From: Halobacteriovoraceae bacterium | GTDB taxonomy: Bacteria; Bdellovibrionota; Bacteriovoracia; Bacteriovoracales; Bacteriovoracaceae | Direction of reading: 5' to 3' | Assembly (NCBI GenBank): GCA_018663815.1 | Contig: JABJPQ010000125.1 | Span: forward strand, 1-8,918 | DNA length: 8,918 nucleotides | Shown here: one piece after another, positions 1-7,099 of the stretch | Numbering within the stretch: the stretch's first letter is position 1 | How the letters are laid out: the number at the start of each line of letters is the position of its first letter | Notes under the pieces: model-generated | What the model was told of the DNA's origin: nothing | Seen by the model: the letters and a program-made list of their open reading frames with translations, nothing else | Database searches by the model: none | Program-made: the position numbers and the translations under genes

Positions 1-1
1 A

Positions 2-100
2 AAAAACACTTCTGATTACATTAGTCAATTATCTAGGTTATTTTCTGCGGGCAAGCTTGCCCGTAATAAATTAAATAAATTTTTCAATAAAAAATATTAA
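2..100 (+). CDS. possible 3' end of an unidentified + strand gene (partial)
   Basis: The frame starting at base 2 is open from the window edge to a TAA at 98-100, giving about 32 residues. The tail is rich in lysine, arginine and asparagine (ending KLNKFFNKKY), which would be a plausible basic C-terminus. It would converge on the dpp operon, whose last stop lies at 214. The neighbouring frame starting at base 3 is also open for 23 codons, so openness alone is weak evidence here. No domain can be recognised. It could be chance; the upstream sequence would settle it. Confidence 0.3.
   Translation, partial: KNTSDYISQLSRLFSAGKLARNKLNKFFNKKY
48..63. terminator. GC-rich perfect 16-bp palindrome, possible transcript-end hairpin
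   Basis: CGGGCAAGCTTGCCCG is a perfect palindrome, able to form a 6-bp G+C-rich stem around AGCT and extendable by a G-T wobble. It stands out in very A+T-rich surroundings and lies about 150 nt beyond the dppF stop. Neither strand has a T-run directly after the stem, so it is not a textbook intrinsic terminator. It also falls inside the possible coding tail at 2-100. A role in ending or stabilising the dpp transcript is inference. Confidence 0.3.
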
Positions 101-213
101 GCTGTATATCTTTGAAATTAGTTCTTATTCGGCAGGTGAAGTATCAAATCAAGTTACATTAGTAGATTAAATCTAGGCATATAAAGATGACGGTTCTAAG
201 ACTTATTAAGAAA

Positions 214-1167
214 TTATAAAACTTCTAAACAACTAACTAATCGATTGGATACAAGTTTAGGAGTCGGCGAATAGACCAAACATTGATCTGTTCTTAACTG
301 ACATCTTTCATGAAAAGCACAACCTGAAGGTGGGTTTAGAGGTGAAGGTAATTCACCCTCTATTGGTTTAAACTTATGTGCTCCGGGACTAATACTAGGT
401 GTGGCCGCAAGTAAGGCCATAGTATATGGATGTTTAGGGTTTTCAATGATCTCTTTGGCGTTACCATACTCAACGACTTTTCCTAAATACATGACTAATA
501 TTTCGTCAGCGAGGTGACTAACGACACTTAGATCATGACTAATAAAAATATAGGTAATATCAAACTTATCTTGTAGGTCAATAAGTAGATTAATCACTTG
601 TGCTTGAATCGAAACATCTAACGCAGAAACAGGCTCATCACAAATAAGAATCTTAGGCATGAGAATTAATGCTCGTGCAATTCCAATTCTTTGTCTTTGT
701 CCACCAGAGAACATATGAGGATATCGATTGGCCAGCTCCCCTCGCAGACCAACAACCTCCATCATCTCAATCGCTTTACTTCGACACTCTTCTTTACTCA
801 AGTTTGTATTTACCATTAGAGGTTCGCTAATAATCTGCCACGCTTTTTTTCTTGGATTTATAGAGCTGTAGGGATCTTGGAAGATCATTTGAATTTGACT
901 ATAGAAATCTTTCATTTCTAAATTAGAAACTAACTGCCCATCAATTTTATATTCCCCTGATGTGGCCGTCTCAACTTGCATCAAGTATTTAGCAAGTGTA
1001 CTTTTACCACAACCACTTTCTCCAATAATAGCGAGAGTCTTGCCTTTCTTTAACTTGAAACTAACTCCATCAAGTGCTTTAATGGTATTCTTTTTTTTAA
1101 ACCCATTCTTAATTGGATAATGCTTCTTAGCTGACTCTAATTCTACAATAAACTCTGAATCGTTCAA
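214..1167 (-). CDS. dppF: dipeptide ABC transporter ATP-binding protein DppF
   Basis: One of the two cytoplasmic ATPases that power dipeptide import through DppBC (317 aa). Visible motifs are Walker A GESGCGKST (49-57), the Q-loop glutamine (Q97 in FQDP), signature FSGGQRQR (153-160), Walker B with D177 and E178, and switch H211. The C-terminal oligopeptide-transporter domain contains HPYT (246-249) and four cysteines (283, 289, 296, 313). In characterised DppD/DppF-type ATPases such cysteines can hold an iron-sulfur cluster; that is family knowledge, not shown here. The start is TTG at 1165-1167, preceded by a near-perfect AGGAGG (1172-1177) and overlapping the dppD stop as TTGA. No better in-frame start is visible. 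It is the last gene of the operon. Assigned F rather than D by operon order and resemblance to DppF. Confidence 0.93.
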   Translation of the reverse strand: MNDSEFIVELESAKKHYPIKNGFKKKNTIKALDGVSFKLKKGKTLAIIGESGCGKSTLAKYLMQVETATSGEYKIDGQLVSNLEMKDFYSQIQMIFQDPYSSINPRKKAWQIISEPLMVNTNLSKEECRSKAIEMMEVVGLRGELANRYPHMFSGGQRQRIGIARALILMPKILICDEPVSALDVSIQAQVINLLIDLQDKFDITYIFISHDLSVVSHLADEILVMYLGKVVEYGNAKEIIENPKHPYTMALLAATPSISPGAHKFKPIEGELPSPLNPPSGCAFHERCQLRTDQCLVYSPTPKLVSNRLVSCLEVL

Positions 1168-2168
1168 GTTGCCTCCTGATTAGCCAGAGGGGTATGACAT
1201 TTTACAATATGATTATTACTGTCAAAGCTTATATGATCAGGGTTATTTTCTTTGCAAATATTAGCAGTATATTTACATCTCGGATTAAACTGACACCCCG
1301 AAGGTCTATTTGCAAGATCTGGCACAAGTCCAGGGATGCTAGGTAATTTAGCTCGGTGTTGTCTTGAATTTTGACTTGATGGTAATGAGGCTAAAAGCCC
1401 TTCAGTGTATGGGTGTTTTCTATTATTTATAACTTCTTTTATCAAGCCTGCTTCAACACACTCACCGCTATACATCACAAGAATTCGCTCGGCCATTTGC
1501 GCCACGACAGCAATATCATGGGTGATTAGAATAATGGCCATATTGTATTCTTTTTGTAAATCATTTAGTAATGAAAGAATCTGAGCCTGAATAGTTACAT
1601 CAAGTGCAGTTGTGGGCTCATCGGCAATTAATAATTTAGGTTTACAGGCAATTGCAATTGCGATCATAACTCTTTGACTCATTCCTCCTGATAATTGGTG
1701 CGGATAACTTTTGAGTCGAGTCTCAGCGGATGGTATTCCAACTTGAGTCAGTAGATGAATCGCTTTCTCTTTAATTTGAATTTTTGATCCACCAAAGTGT
1801 AGCTTTATTGTTTCCATCAATTGATAACCCACAGTAAAACTTGGGTTCAAACTCGTCATTGGGTCTTGAAATATCATTGCAATTTCAGAACCACGAATTT
1901 TAGCTTTCTCTTTTTCATTCATTGTTAAAAGGTTTTGATTTTTAAAATAAAAATGACTCGCATCAACTTTGGCCGTAGCTGGGAGAAGATCCATTATTGC
2001 AAGTGAAGTAATACTTTTTCCACAGCCTGATTCTCCAACAATACCAAGTGTTTCACCAGGATAAACTTCAAACGAAAGATCACGAACTGCATGAAGATCT
2101 CCCCTCATACTTTCAAATGAGATATTTAGATTTTCAACTTTTAGAAGCACTTCTTTTTCTAAGATCAT
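1164..2168 (-). CDS. dppD: dipeptide ABC transporter ATP-binding protein DppD
   Basis: Second ATPase of the dipeptide importer, expected to pair with DppF under the DppBC channel (334 aa). Visible are Walker A GESGCGKS (45-52), Q101 in the Q-loop (FQDPMTSLNP), signature LSGGMSQR (159-166), Walker B D183/E184, and H217 in the ITHD switch. The C-terminal region has HPYT (252-255) and cysteines 292, 298, 305 and 324, the CX5CX6C arrangement of Dpp/Opp ATPases. The ATG at 2166-2168 overlaps the dppC stop as ATGA, so translation is probably coupled. The ribosome site is only a weak AAGG about 8 nt upstream. The 4-nt overlaps at both ends place it firmly in the operon. Confidence 0.94.
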   Translation of the reverse strand: MILEKEVLLKVENLNISFESMRGDLHAVRDLSFEVYPGETLGIVGESGCGKSITSLAIMDLLPATAKVDASHFYFKNQNLLTMNEKEKAKIRGSEIAMIFQDPMTSLNPSFTVGYQLMETIKLHFGGSKIQIKEKAIHLLTQVGIPSAETRLKSYPHQLSGGMSQRVMIAIAIACKPKLLIADEPTTALDVTIQAQILSLLNDLQKEYNMAIILITHDIAVVAQMAERILVMYSGECVEAGLIKEVINNRKHPYTEGLLASLPSSQNSRQHRAKLPSIPGLVPDLANRPSGCQFNPRCKYTANICKENNPDHISFDSNNHIVKCHTPLANQEAT

Positions 2169-3094
2169 TTCTTAAGCCTTGGATCTAGAGCGTCCCGCAA
2201 CCCATCACCTAATAAATTAAAAGAAAGTACGACAACGAGTATACAAATCCCTGGCAGTGTAACCAGCCATGGATTACTTTCAATAAATGGTCTAGCGTCT
2301 GCTAACATTGTCCCCCACTCAGGAGTTGGTGGTTGAGCTCCCAGACCGAGAAATCCAAGTGCAGCGGCATCAAGGATAGCTGAACTAAAACCTAATGTTG
2401 CTTGCACCACTAATGGAGCAATACAATTTGGTAAAATATTAAGTATTAAAAGTCTAAAATGTCCTGCTCCAAAACTTTTTGAAGCGACAACATACTGCTT
2501 TTTCTTTTCCTGTAATACAGATGCTCTAACTAACCTTACAAAACCAGGAATGGCCACGATAGCGACTGCTAAAATTGTATTTATAAGATTAGGCCCAAGC
2601 ACCGAAACCACGACAATTGCTAAAAGTATCGATGGTAGCGCCATAAATATATCAACGACTCTCATAATCACGGTATCAATAATACCGCCAAAGTAGCCTG
2701 CGATAAGACCGAATATGATTCCAGCCACAGATGAAATACAAACGACAAAAAAACCAATTCCAAGAGATACTCTTGCACCGTGGATTAATCGAGATAAAAC
2801 GTCCCGCCCTACATCATCAGATCCAAGATAGAATCCTGAAGCATAGTCACTAGACCAAAAAGGTGCTTGCCTTAGAACATTCGAGTAAACCTCGGCTGGA
2901 TCATGCGGCGCTAATAGCGGTGCAAGTATTGCAATCAAAATGAATAAAACCATAATCCACCCCCCAGCAACTGCACCTTTATTTTGTTTGAAAAAATACC
3001 AAAACTCTGACAGAGCTGAGGGCGGAGAATCTTCGCTTATAACTGGCTTTAAATTTGTTTTATCATTATTTTTAAGCGCGACTGCATCCTCCAC
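2165..3094 (-). CDS. dppC: dipeptide ABC transporter permease DppC
   Basis: Inner-membrane permease subunit that forms the dipeptide channel with DppB (309 aa; the family is usually about 300). After a hydrophilic N-terminus comes a first membrane helix (about 41-62), then GSDDVGRDVLSRLIHGAR (91-108), the hallmark of OppC/DppC proteins. The transmembrane BPD domain carries an EAA-type coupling loop around 201-211 (YVVASKSFGAG). The C-terminus has LGFLGLGAQPPTPEWG (246-261) and ends in GDGLRDALDPRLKK, as in DppC. The start is GTG at 3092-3094, one base after the dppB stop, with AGAGG 5 nt upstream; the nearby ATGs are out of frame. Its stop overlaps the dppD start. Confidence 0.94.
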   Translation of the reverse strand: MEDAVALKNNDKTNLKPVISEDSPPSALSEFWYFFKQNKGAVAGGWIMVLFILIAILAPLLAPHDPAEVYSNVLRQAPFWSSDYASGFYLGSDDVGRDVLSRLIHGARVSLGIGFFVVCISSVAGIIFGLIAGYFGGIIDTVIMRVVDIFMALPSILLAIVVVSVLGPNLINTILAVAIVAIPGFVRLVRASVLQEKKKQYVVASKSFGAGHFRLLILNILPNCIAPLVVQATLGFSSAILDAAALGFLGLGAQPPTPEWGTMLADARPFIESNPWLVTLPGICILVVVLSFNLLGDGLRDALDPRLKK

Positions 3095-3095
3095 A

Positions 3096-4106
3096 TCAAC
3101 CTCTCATTTTTGGATTGACTACAATGTACATAACATCAATAAGCAAATTAATTATTATTATCATTCCTGCAATAAATAGTATTCCTCCCTGGATAACAGG
3201 ATAGTCTCTGGCCGTTACGCTTGCCACCATCCACTTTCCAATTCCAGGCCAAGAAAAGATTGTCTCAGTCAAAATTGCTCCAGTAATAATACTACCAAAC
3301 ATTAATCCGATTATAGTAACTACTGGTATTAACGCATTTCTAAGACCGTGAATTGCGACAACTTTAAAGCGGGATAATCCTTTGGCCTTAGCCGTTCGCA
3401 TATAGTCTTCGCTTATTACTTCTAACATACTAGATCTTGTCATTCTTGCAATGACGGCCAAAGGAATTGTTCCCATCGCAATTGCAGGTAGGATGAGGTG
3501 TTTAAGTGCATCTAAAAAAGCAGGCCATTTATCTTCCGGGCTTAATAGAGTATCAATAAGCATAAACCCAGTGACATGTTCAATATCAAACATGACAGAA
3601 AGCCTACCTGCTACAGGAGTTAATCCAAGTGTTACAGAAAAAATAAGTATTAGGACAAGTCCCCACCAAAAAATGGGCATACTATAGCCTATGAGAGCGA
3701 CTCCCATTATCGTATAATCGGGAAATTTATTTCTATAGATTGCAGCAAAAATACCAAAAGGAATTCCAAAAATTATGGCGAAGGTCAGTGCTGTTATCCC
3801 TAATTCTAATGTAGCCGGAAAGCGGTCCAAAAACTCTTCTGTCACTGGTTGTTTTGACACAACACTTGTCCCAAAATCCCCCTGAAGTACGTTGCCAACA
3901 AATTGTCCATATTGAGAAACAAGAGGCTTATCTAAGCCCATATCTTTTTTCATTTTTGCGTATAACTCAGGCGATGCTCCTCTTTCTCCTAATAGCAGAA
4001 GTACTGGATCGCCAGGTACGAATCGAATGAGTGAAAAGCTAAGAATACTTACTCCTAAAAATGTAAGACTAAGAACTCCAAGTTTTTCCAACAAAAACTT
4101 AATCAC
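3096..4106 (-). CDS. dppB: dipeptide ABC transporter permease DppB
   Basis: Inner-membrane permease partner of DppC (336 aa; DppB is about 339 in E. coli). The N-terminal helix (about 9-27) is followed by FVPGDPV (29-35), typical of the DppB/OppB family. A periplasmic segment with the family pattern GDFGTS (76-81) comes next, then membrane helices near 101-124, 133-160, 205-221, 255-283 and 306-331. The EAA coupling loop is DYMRTAKAKGL (234-244), followed by HGLRNALIPVVT. ETIFSWPGIG (281-290) is also characteristic. The start is GTG at 4104-4106, sharing one base with the TAG stop of dppA. There is no strong ribosome site, so expression probably depends on re-initiation after dppA. Confidence 0.94.
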   Translation of the reverse strand: MIKFLLEKLGVLSLTFLGVSILSFSLIRFVPGDPVLLLLGERGASPELYAKMKKDMGLDKPLVSQYGQFVGNVLQGDFGTSVVSKQPVTEEFLDRFPATLELGITALTFAIIFGIPFGIFAAIYRNKFPDYTIMGVALIGYSMPIFWWGLVLILIFSVTLGLTPVAGRLSVMFDIEHVTGFMLIDTLLSPEDKWPAFLDALKHLILPAIAMGTIPLAVIARMTRSSMLEVISEDYMRTAKAKGLSRFKVVAIHGLRNALIPVVTIIGLMFGSIITGAILTETIFSWPGIGKWMVASVTARDYPVIQGGILFIAGMIIIINLLIDVMYIVVNPKMRG

Positions 4107-5713
4107 TATTTAATATCCACATGGTAAAAATAATCTGACCCTAAAGGATCAATCTTATATCCAGTTACATTGGAACGAAAAGCTTTATGAGTTATTGAAT
4201 GTGCAATCGTTACCCAAGGAGCTTTAGCTTTAAATATTTTCTGTGCTTTTTCGTAGTATGCAATTCTTTGTTTTAAATTTGTCGTTCGTTTAGCTTTCTC
4301 AATTAAAGAATCAAATCCTTTATCACACCAACGAGCTCTGTTAGCACCAGCTTTAACCGCTGAACACCCTAAAAGTACATGTAAAAAATTATCAGGATCT
4401 CCATTGTCACCTGTCCAACCAAGTTGTAATAATTGATGTTCACCGTTTTTAGACTTCTCTAAGTAAGTAGGCCAATCATAGCTTATTAGCTTAATAATTA
4501 TTCCAATTTTCTTAAGGTCAGCTTGCATAAGCTCACCCATACGTTTTCCATTAGGATTGTATGGTCTACTTACAGGTAAGGTCCAAAGCTCAGTAGTAAA
4601 TCCTTTAGCCCATTTTTTAGATTTAGCTAATTCTTTTTTAGCCATTTCGATATTGTAATCATAGTCGTTAATTCTTTTATTATAAGACCACATTGTTGGC
4701 GGGATCGGATTCTTTGCCACCATACCTTGTCCAAAATATATGGCTTCAATATAGCTTTTCTTATTTAGAGCAAGGCTAATAGCTTTTCGAACATGAGTAT
4801 CATTAAAAGGAGGCTTCATTACATTCATTGCTAGATAGGCTATATTTAAACCTGGCTGTCCAATAACCGTAATCTTTTTATTTTTTTTCATTGAATCTAG
4901 GTCTATAGGGCTTGGGTGTGCAATAAGATGACATTCACCCGTTTTTAATTTTTGATAGCGTACACTTGCATCTGCTGTAATACTAAAAACAAGTTTATCT
5001 ATTTTTGCTTTTCCTTCAAAATAAGCTGGATGAGCTGTAAACCTAATAATCGTATCTTTTACATACTTTTTAAACACAAATGGACCCGTTCCTATCGGCA
5101 TCCTATCAATATCTTCTTTCTTATTAGATTTTACTAGATTTTCCCCATACTCACTAGAGTGGATACTTGCGAAGTCCATACCAAGGTTTGCCAAAAAAGG
5201 AGCATTTGGTTGATTGAGAACAAACTTCACCGTATAGCTGTCTATTTGAATAATGTCTTTAATAGCTGAACCCATGTCCATTGAATTAAAGTATTCATAA
5301 GAGCCTCCACTGACTTTGTTAAATTTATGAGTCGATAAACGCTGTCTATTAAAGGAGAATAATACATCTGCTGCTGAAAAATCTTTGGTTGGCTTGAAAT
5401 ACTTAGTTGTATGAAACTTAACACCTTTTCTTAATTTAAAAACATATTCTTTTCCATCTTTACTTACGGTCCAAGACTTTGCCAGTGAAGGAAGAACTTC
5501 TGTTGTTCCATACTTAAACTTAACCAGTCTATTATATATCGTTTTTGATGAAGCATTAAAGGTTGTTCCATCTGTTGCTATTTGTGGATTAAAAGTGGAA
5601 GGAGAACCTTCTGAACAATAGACAAATGTTTTAGAGTGAGCCGAAGTAAATAGACCAGCTGATGCTAAGATAGATGCAATTATTCCCAATTTAGTTAGAT
5701 ATTTTAATTTCAT
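4106..5713 (-). CDS. dppA: periplasmic dipeptide-binding protein DppA
   Basis: Periplasmic solute-binding protein (SBP family 5) that delivers dipeptides to DppBC (535 aa; typical length). Residues 1-27 form a Sec signal peptide with a Lys-rich start, a hydrophobic core and probable cleavage after AHS. There is no lipobox cysteine, so it should be soluble. The mature start KTFVYCSEGS matches E. coli DppA closely. Cys33/Cys261 and Cys450/Cys463 match the spacing of the two disulfides known for E. coli DppA. Asp436 in GDNGDPDNF (435-443) aligns with the residue that binds the dipeptide amino group. RPYNPNGKRM (383-392) and the C-terminal DPLG (522-525) are also conserved. The ATG at 5711-5713 follows AAGGAG (5720-5725) with ideal spacing. 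It is first in the operon. Haem binding, known for some DppA proteins, cannot be judged here. Confidence 0.96.
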   Translation of the reverse strand: MKLKYLTKLGIIASILASAGLFTSAHSKTFVYCSEGSPSTFNPQIATDGTTFNASSKTIYNRLVKFKYGTTEVLPSLAKSWTVSKDGKEYVFKLRKGVKFHTTKYFKPTKDFSAADVLFSFNRQRLSTHKFNKVSGGSYEYFNSMDMGSAIKDIIQIDSYTVKFVLNQPNAPFLANLGMDFASIHSSEYGENLVKSNKKEDIDRMPIGTGPFVFKKYVKDTIIRFTAHPAYFEGKAKIDKLVFSITADASVRYQKLKTGECHLIAHPSPIDLDSMKKNKKITVIGQPGLNIAYLAMNVMKPPFNDTHVRKAISLALNKKSYIEAIYFGQGMVAKNPIPPTMWSYNKRINDYDYNIEMAKKELAKSKKWAKGFTTELWTLPVSRPYNPNGKRMGELMQADLKKIGIIIKLISYDWPTYLEKSKNGEHQLLQLGWTGDNGDPDNFLHVLLGCSAVKAGANRARWCDKGFDSLIEKAKRTTNLKQRIAYYEKAQKIFKAKAPWVTIAHSITHKAFRSNVTGYKIDPLGSDYFYHVDIK

Positions 5714-5736
5714 GTTATGCTCCTTAAGTTCGTAAT

Positions 5737-5765
5737 AATTTAAGCTTTTGATATAGATGTTTCAA
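5737..5765 (-). promoter_or_regulatory. candidate sigma70 promoter of the dpp operon
   Basis: On the minus strand, TTGAAA (5760-5765) matches the -35 consensus in five of six bases. After 17 nt comes TAAATT (5737-5742), a -10 with four of six matches. Transcription would start about 15-20 nt before the dppA start codon, leaving just enough leader for the AAGGAG site at 5720-5725. It is the best-spaced pair in the 5714-5888 gap, but the -10 is imperfect. Confidence 0.5.
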
Positions 5766-5778
5766 GGTTTTAAACCTT
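5764..5778. promoter_or_regulatory. 15-bp palindrome next to the dpp -35 box, possible operator
   Basis: AAGGTTT-T-AAACCTT is a perfect 7+1+7 palindrome. It overlaps the last two bases of the candidate -35 box and extends upstream, the usual place for a repressor or a class II activator. No known regulator consensus is recognised. The regulatory role is inference from position and symmetry. Confidence 0.4.
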
Positions 5779-5796
5779 ACTATCAAAATTGGTATC

Positions 5797-5822
5797 ATTA
5801 TGGCCCTAGATCAGCCCATAAT
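5797..5822. promoter_or_regulatory. upstream dyad ATTATGG-N12-CCATAAT
   Basis: A perfect 7-bp inverted repeat with a 12-nt spacer lies about 20 bp upstream of the palindrome at 5764-5778, in the gap before dppA. The spacing of the arms suits a dimeric DNA-binding protein. No T-run follows on either strand, so a terminator is unlikely. The function is unknown. Confidence 0.3.
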
Positions 5823-5888
5823 TATGCTTTTATCCTATCTTTAAAAAACTTATAAATTTTAAATGACAGAAACTGATGCTTTTTGATC

Positions 5889-6056
5889 TTAAAAATCCTT
5901 AAGAATCATGGCATTTTGTTTTCCAAATTCATCCATAGGATAGTTGGCCAGTGCCTTTTTAATGAAGTCTATTTTCCTTTTAAAAACAATTTTCGCTTGT
6001 AATTGTTGCCCCATGAACAAAGCTAGCAAGATCAAAATAATTAATAATGGGAACAT
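5889..6056 (-). CDS. small single-helix membrane protein, unidentified (55 aa)
   Basis: A short open frame starting at ATG 6054-6056 and ending with TAA at 5889-5891. Residues 2-16 are almost wholly hydrophobic (FPLLIILILLALFMG), making one membrane helix or uncleaved signal anchor. They are followed by a strongly basic stretch (AKIVFKRKIDFIKK, 21-34) and a polar tail ending ILKDF. A positive stretch after the helix predicts N-out/C-in topology. An AGGA lies 3 nt upstream of the ATG, close for a ribosome site. It follows the XRE/membrane-protein pair in the same direction. The sequence looks coding, but it may be the C-terminal end of a longer frameshifted gene reaching back to 6208 (separate entry). 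No family is recognised. Confidence 0.4.
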   Translation of the reverse strand: MFPLLIILILLALFMGQQLQAKIVFKRKIDFIKKALANYPMDEFGKQNAMILKDF

Positions 6057-6208
6057 ATGTCCTAGAAAGATTCTGTAAAAGGTTTAGATTATACATATAA
6101 CTTGTTTTAGTAGGAGTGTTCCAGTCCCATTGGATAATCATAGCTTGAAAAAGATATATTTTCGCTAGTAATAGCTTATCTACCAACTTGTTATTCTCTT
6201 TTGCCCAT
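5889..6208 (-). pseudogene. possible frameshifted third gene of the XRE/membrane cassette
   Basis: An excellent ribosome site, GAGGAG (6214-6219), lies 5 nt before an ATG at 6206-6208, but that frame hits TAA after five codons. The frame one step away is open across the ATG region and on to a stop at 5980-5982. Its product has coding-like composition (for example KLVDKLLLAKIYLFQAM). The third frame is then open from about 6080 to 5889 and encodes the hydrophobic and basic segment described as the 55-aa protein. Joining these by two frameshifts would give a protein of roughly 105 residues following the membrane-protein gene by about 50 nt. Sequencing error, gene decay, or two unrelated short frames are all possible. 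No homologue is recognised. Confidence 0.3.
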
Positions 6209-6259
6209 AGGCTCTCCTCAGCTATAATACTCCAACTACAAATAAATCCCAAGTTAAAA

Positions 6260-6859
6260 CTATGAACGTAATTCTTTACGAGCAACAAGGTGATAACCAC
6301 CAATTTGCCAAAGAATTAAAATAAGAAGTAGACCCGCATTTGATAATGGTAAATCTGAATAATTAACAATAACTTTGCCTTCTTTATCAGTTGTTTCTGT
6401 TTTAGATTTTTCAACACTATATGGCTCAAACTTCATACCTAAAGAAATATAACCTGTTTTATCCTGGCTTATTTCTTTTTTCGGATAACGGCCGATGGTA
6501 ACTGTAAAAAGTGATAGGAATAAAAATAAGAACAGAACAGCTAACGTTGAAAAAAATGAAAACTTAGCTGCATTTCCTGAGATTTCTTTTTCTCTTTCAT
6601 CACGTTCCTTCACTCTTGTTACTTTAGATAAGAACGCATCTCTAAACGTTCTTGAAATAACTGTCCTAAGTGATAAATAAAATGAAATTACTATCCAAAG
6701 CATAAATATCCAGCCAAGAGTATCCCAAAAAAACCTTGTTGCTCCCTTACTTAATGCTAGCTGATCCGGCTCCCCTATACTTCCCCAAATCAATATAGCA
6801 ATTACTGCAGGTAAACTGTAAATTACATACTTAATAAAAAATCTGTCGAATTTATTCAT
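6260..6859 (-). CDS. four-helix membrane protein partnered with an XRE regulator, unknown function
   Basis: Predicted inner-membrane protein of 199 aa, family not firmly recognised. Hydrophobic helices lie near residues 10-27, 43-65, 99-121 and 171-192. A charged cytoplasmic-looking loop (66-98) contains ERDEREKEI (85-93); a D-E-R-E motif before a helix is seen in small membrane proteins that accompany short XRE regulators. A polar loop (122-168) separates helices 3 and 4. The start chosen is ATG 6857-6859, which overlaps the XRE stop by 8 nt and has GGAG a suitable distance upstream. A start 14 codons earlier would run deeper into the XRE gene without a better site. The overlap implies coupled expression, so the pair probably acts together, for example as membrane sensor or effector with repressor; that part is inference. 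Confidence 0.8.
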   Translation of the reverse strand: MNKFDRFFIKYVIYSLPAVIAILIWGSIGEPDQLALSKGATRFFWDTLGWIFMLWIVISFYLSLRTVISRTFRDAFLSKVTRVKERDEREKEISGNAAKFSFFSTLAVLFLFLFLSLFTVTIGRYPKKEISQDKTGYISLGMKFEPYSVEKSKTETTDKEGKVIVNYSDLPLSNAGLLLILILWQIGGYHLVARKELRS

Positions 6860-7082
6860 CTTTACTCTCCACTGTGAATATGTCTTTAATGTCTTTTTCA
6901 AAATAAATAGAAAGCCTAAATGCTAACTCAAGTGAGGGATTGTAATTTCCCTTCTCCATAGAATTAACAGTAAGCCTTGTAACCCCAATAGCATCAGCAA
7001 GGCCTTGTTGAGTGAGCCTTTTCTCGGCCCTCAATACGTGTAGATTATTAGTAATTTTTAGTTTTGTTTTGATATTTCCCAT
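6852..7082 (-). CDS. XRE/Cro-type helix-turn-helix transcriptional regulator
   Basis: Short DNA-binding protein of 76 aa made almost entirely of one HTH_3 (Cro/C1) domain. The sequence NNLHVLRAEKRLTQQGLADA (12-31) leads into helix 2 (about 24-33), followed by the recognition helix TRLTVNSMEKG (35-45). The conserved NPSLELAFRL (48-57) and the end IKDIF (65-69) match the short subfamily exemplified by B. subtilis YozG-type regulators. The ATG at 7080-7082 has only a weak upstream GGG; no other in-frame ATG precedes the domain. It overlaps the membrane-protein gene. Three repeated operator-like sites lie 18-88 bp upstream, so autorepression is likely. It may also control the divergent RelA/SpoT-domain gene. 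Confidence 0.92.
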   Translation of the reverse strand: MGNIKTKLKITNNLHVLRAEKRLTQQGLADAIGVTRLTVNSMEKGNYNPSLELAFRLSIYFEKDIKDIFTVESKDE

Positions 7083-7099
7083 TTTAATAAGCCCAAATT

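Noticed and set aside
2940..3687. + strand open frames opposite dppC and dppB (2940-3179, 3451-3687)
   Set aside because: They are antisense to strongly recognised permease genes, lack ribosome sites and resemble no protein.
4952..5424. Open frames within dppA (4952-5137 on the + strand, 5242-5424 on the minus strand)
   Set aside because: They lie in other frames of a full-length, well-conserved DppA and have cysteine/serine-rich, non-coding composition.
5980..6303. 107-codon minus-strand open frame as a complete gene
   Set aside because: Its first ATG lies inside the end of the membrane-protein gene and has no ribosome site. Only its middle part looks coding, so it is treated as part of a possible broken gene.
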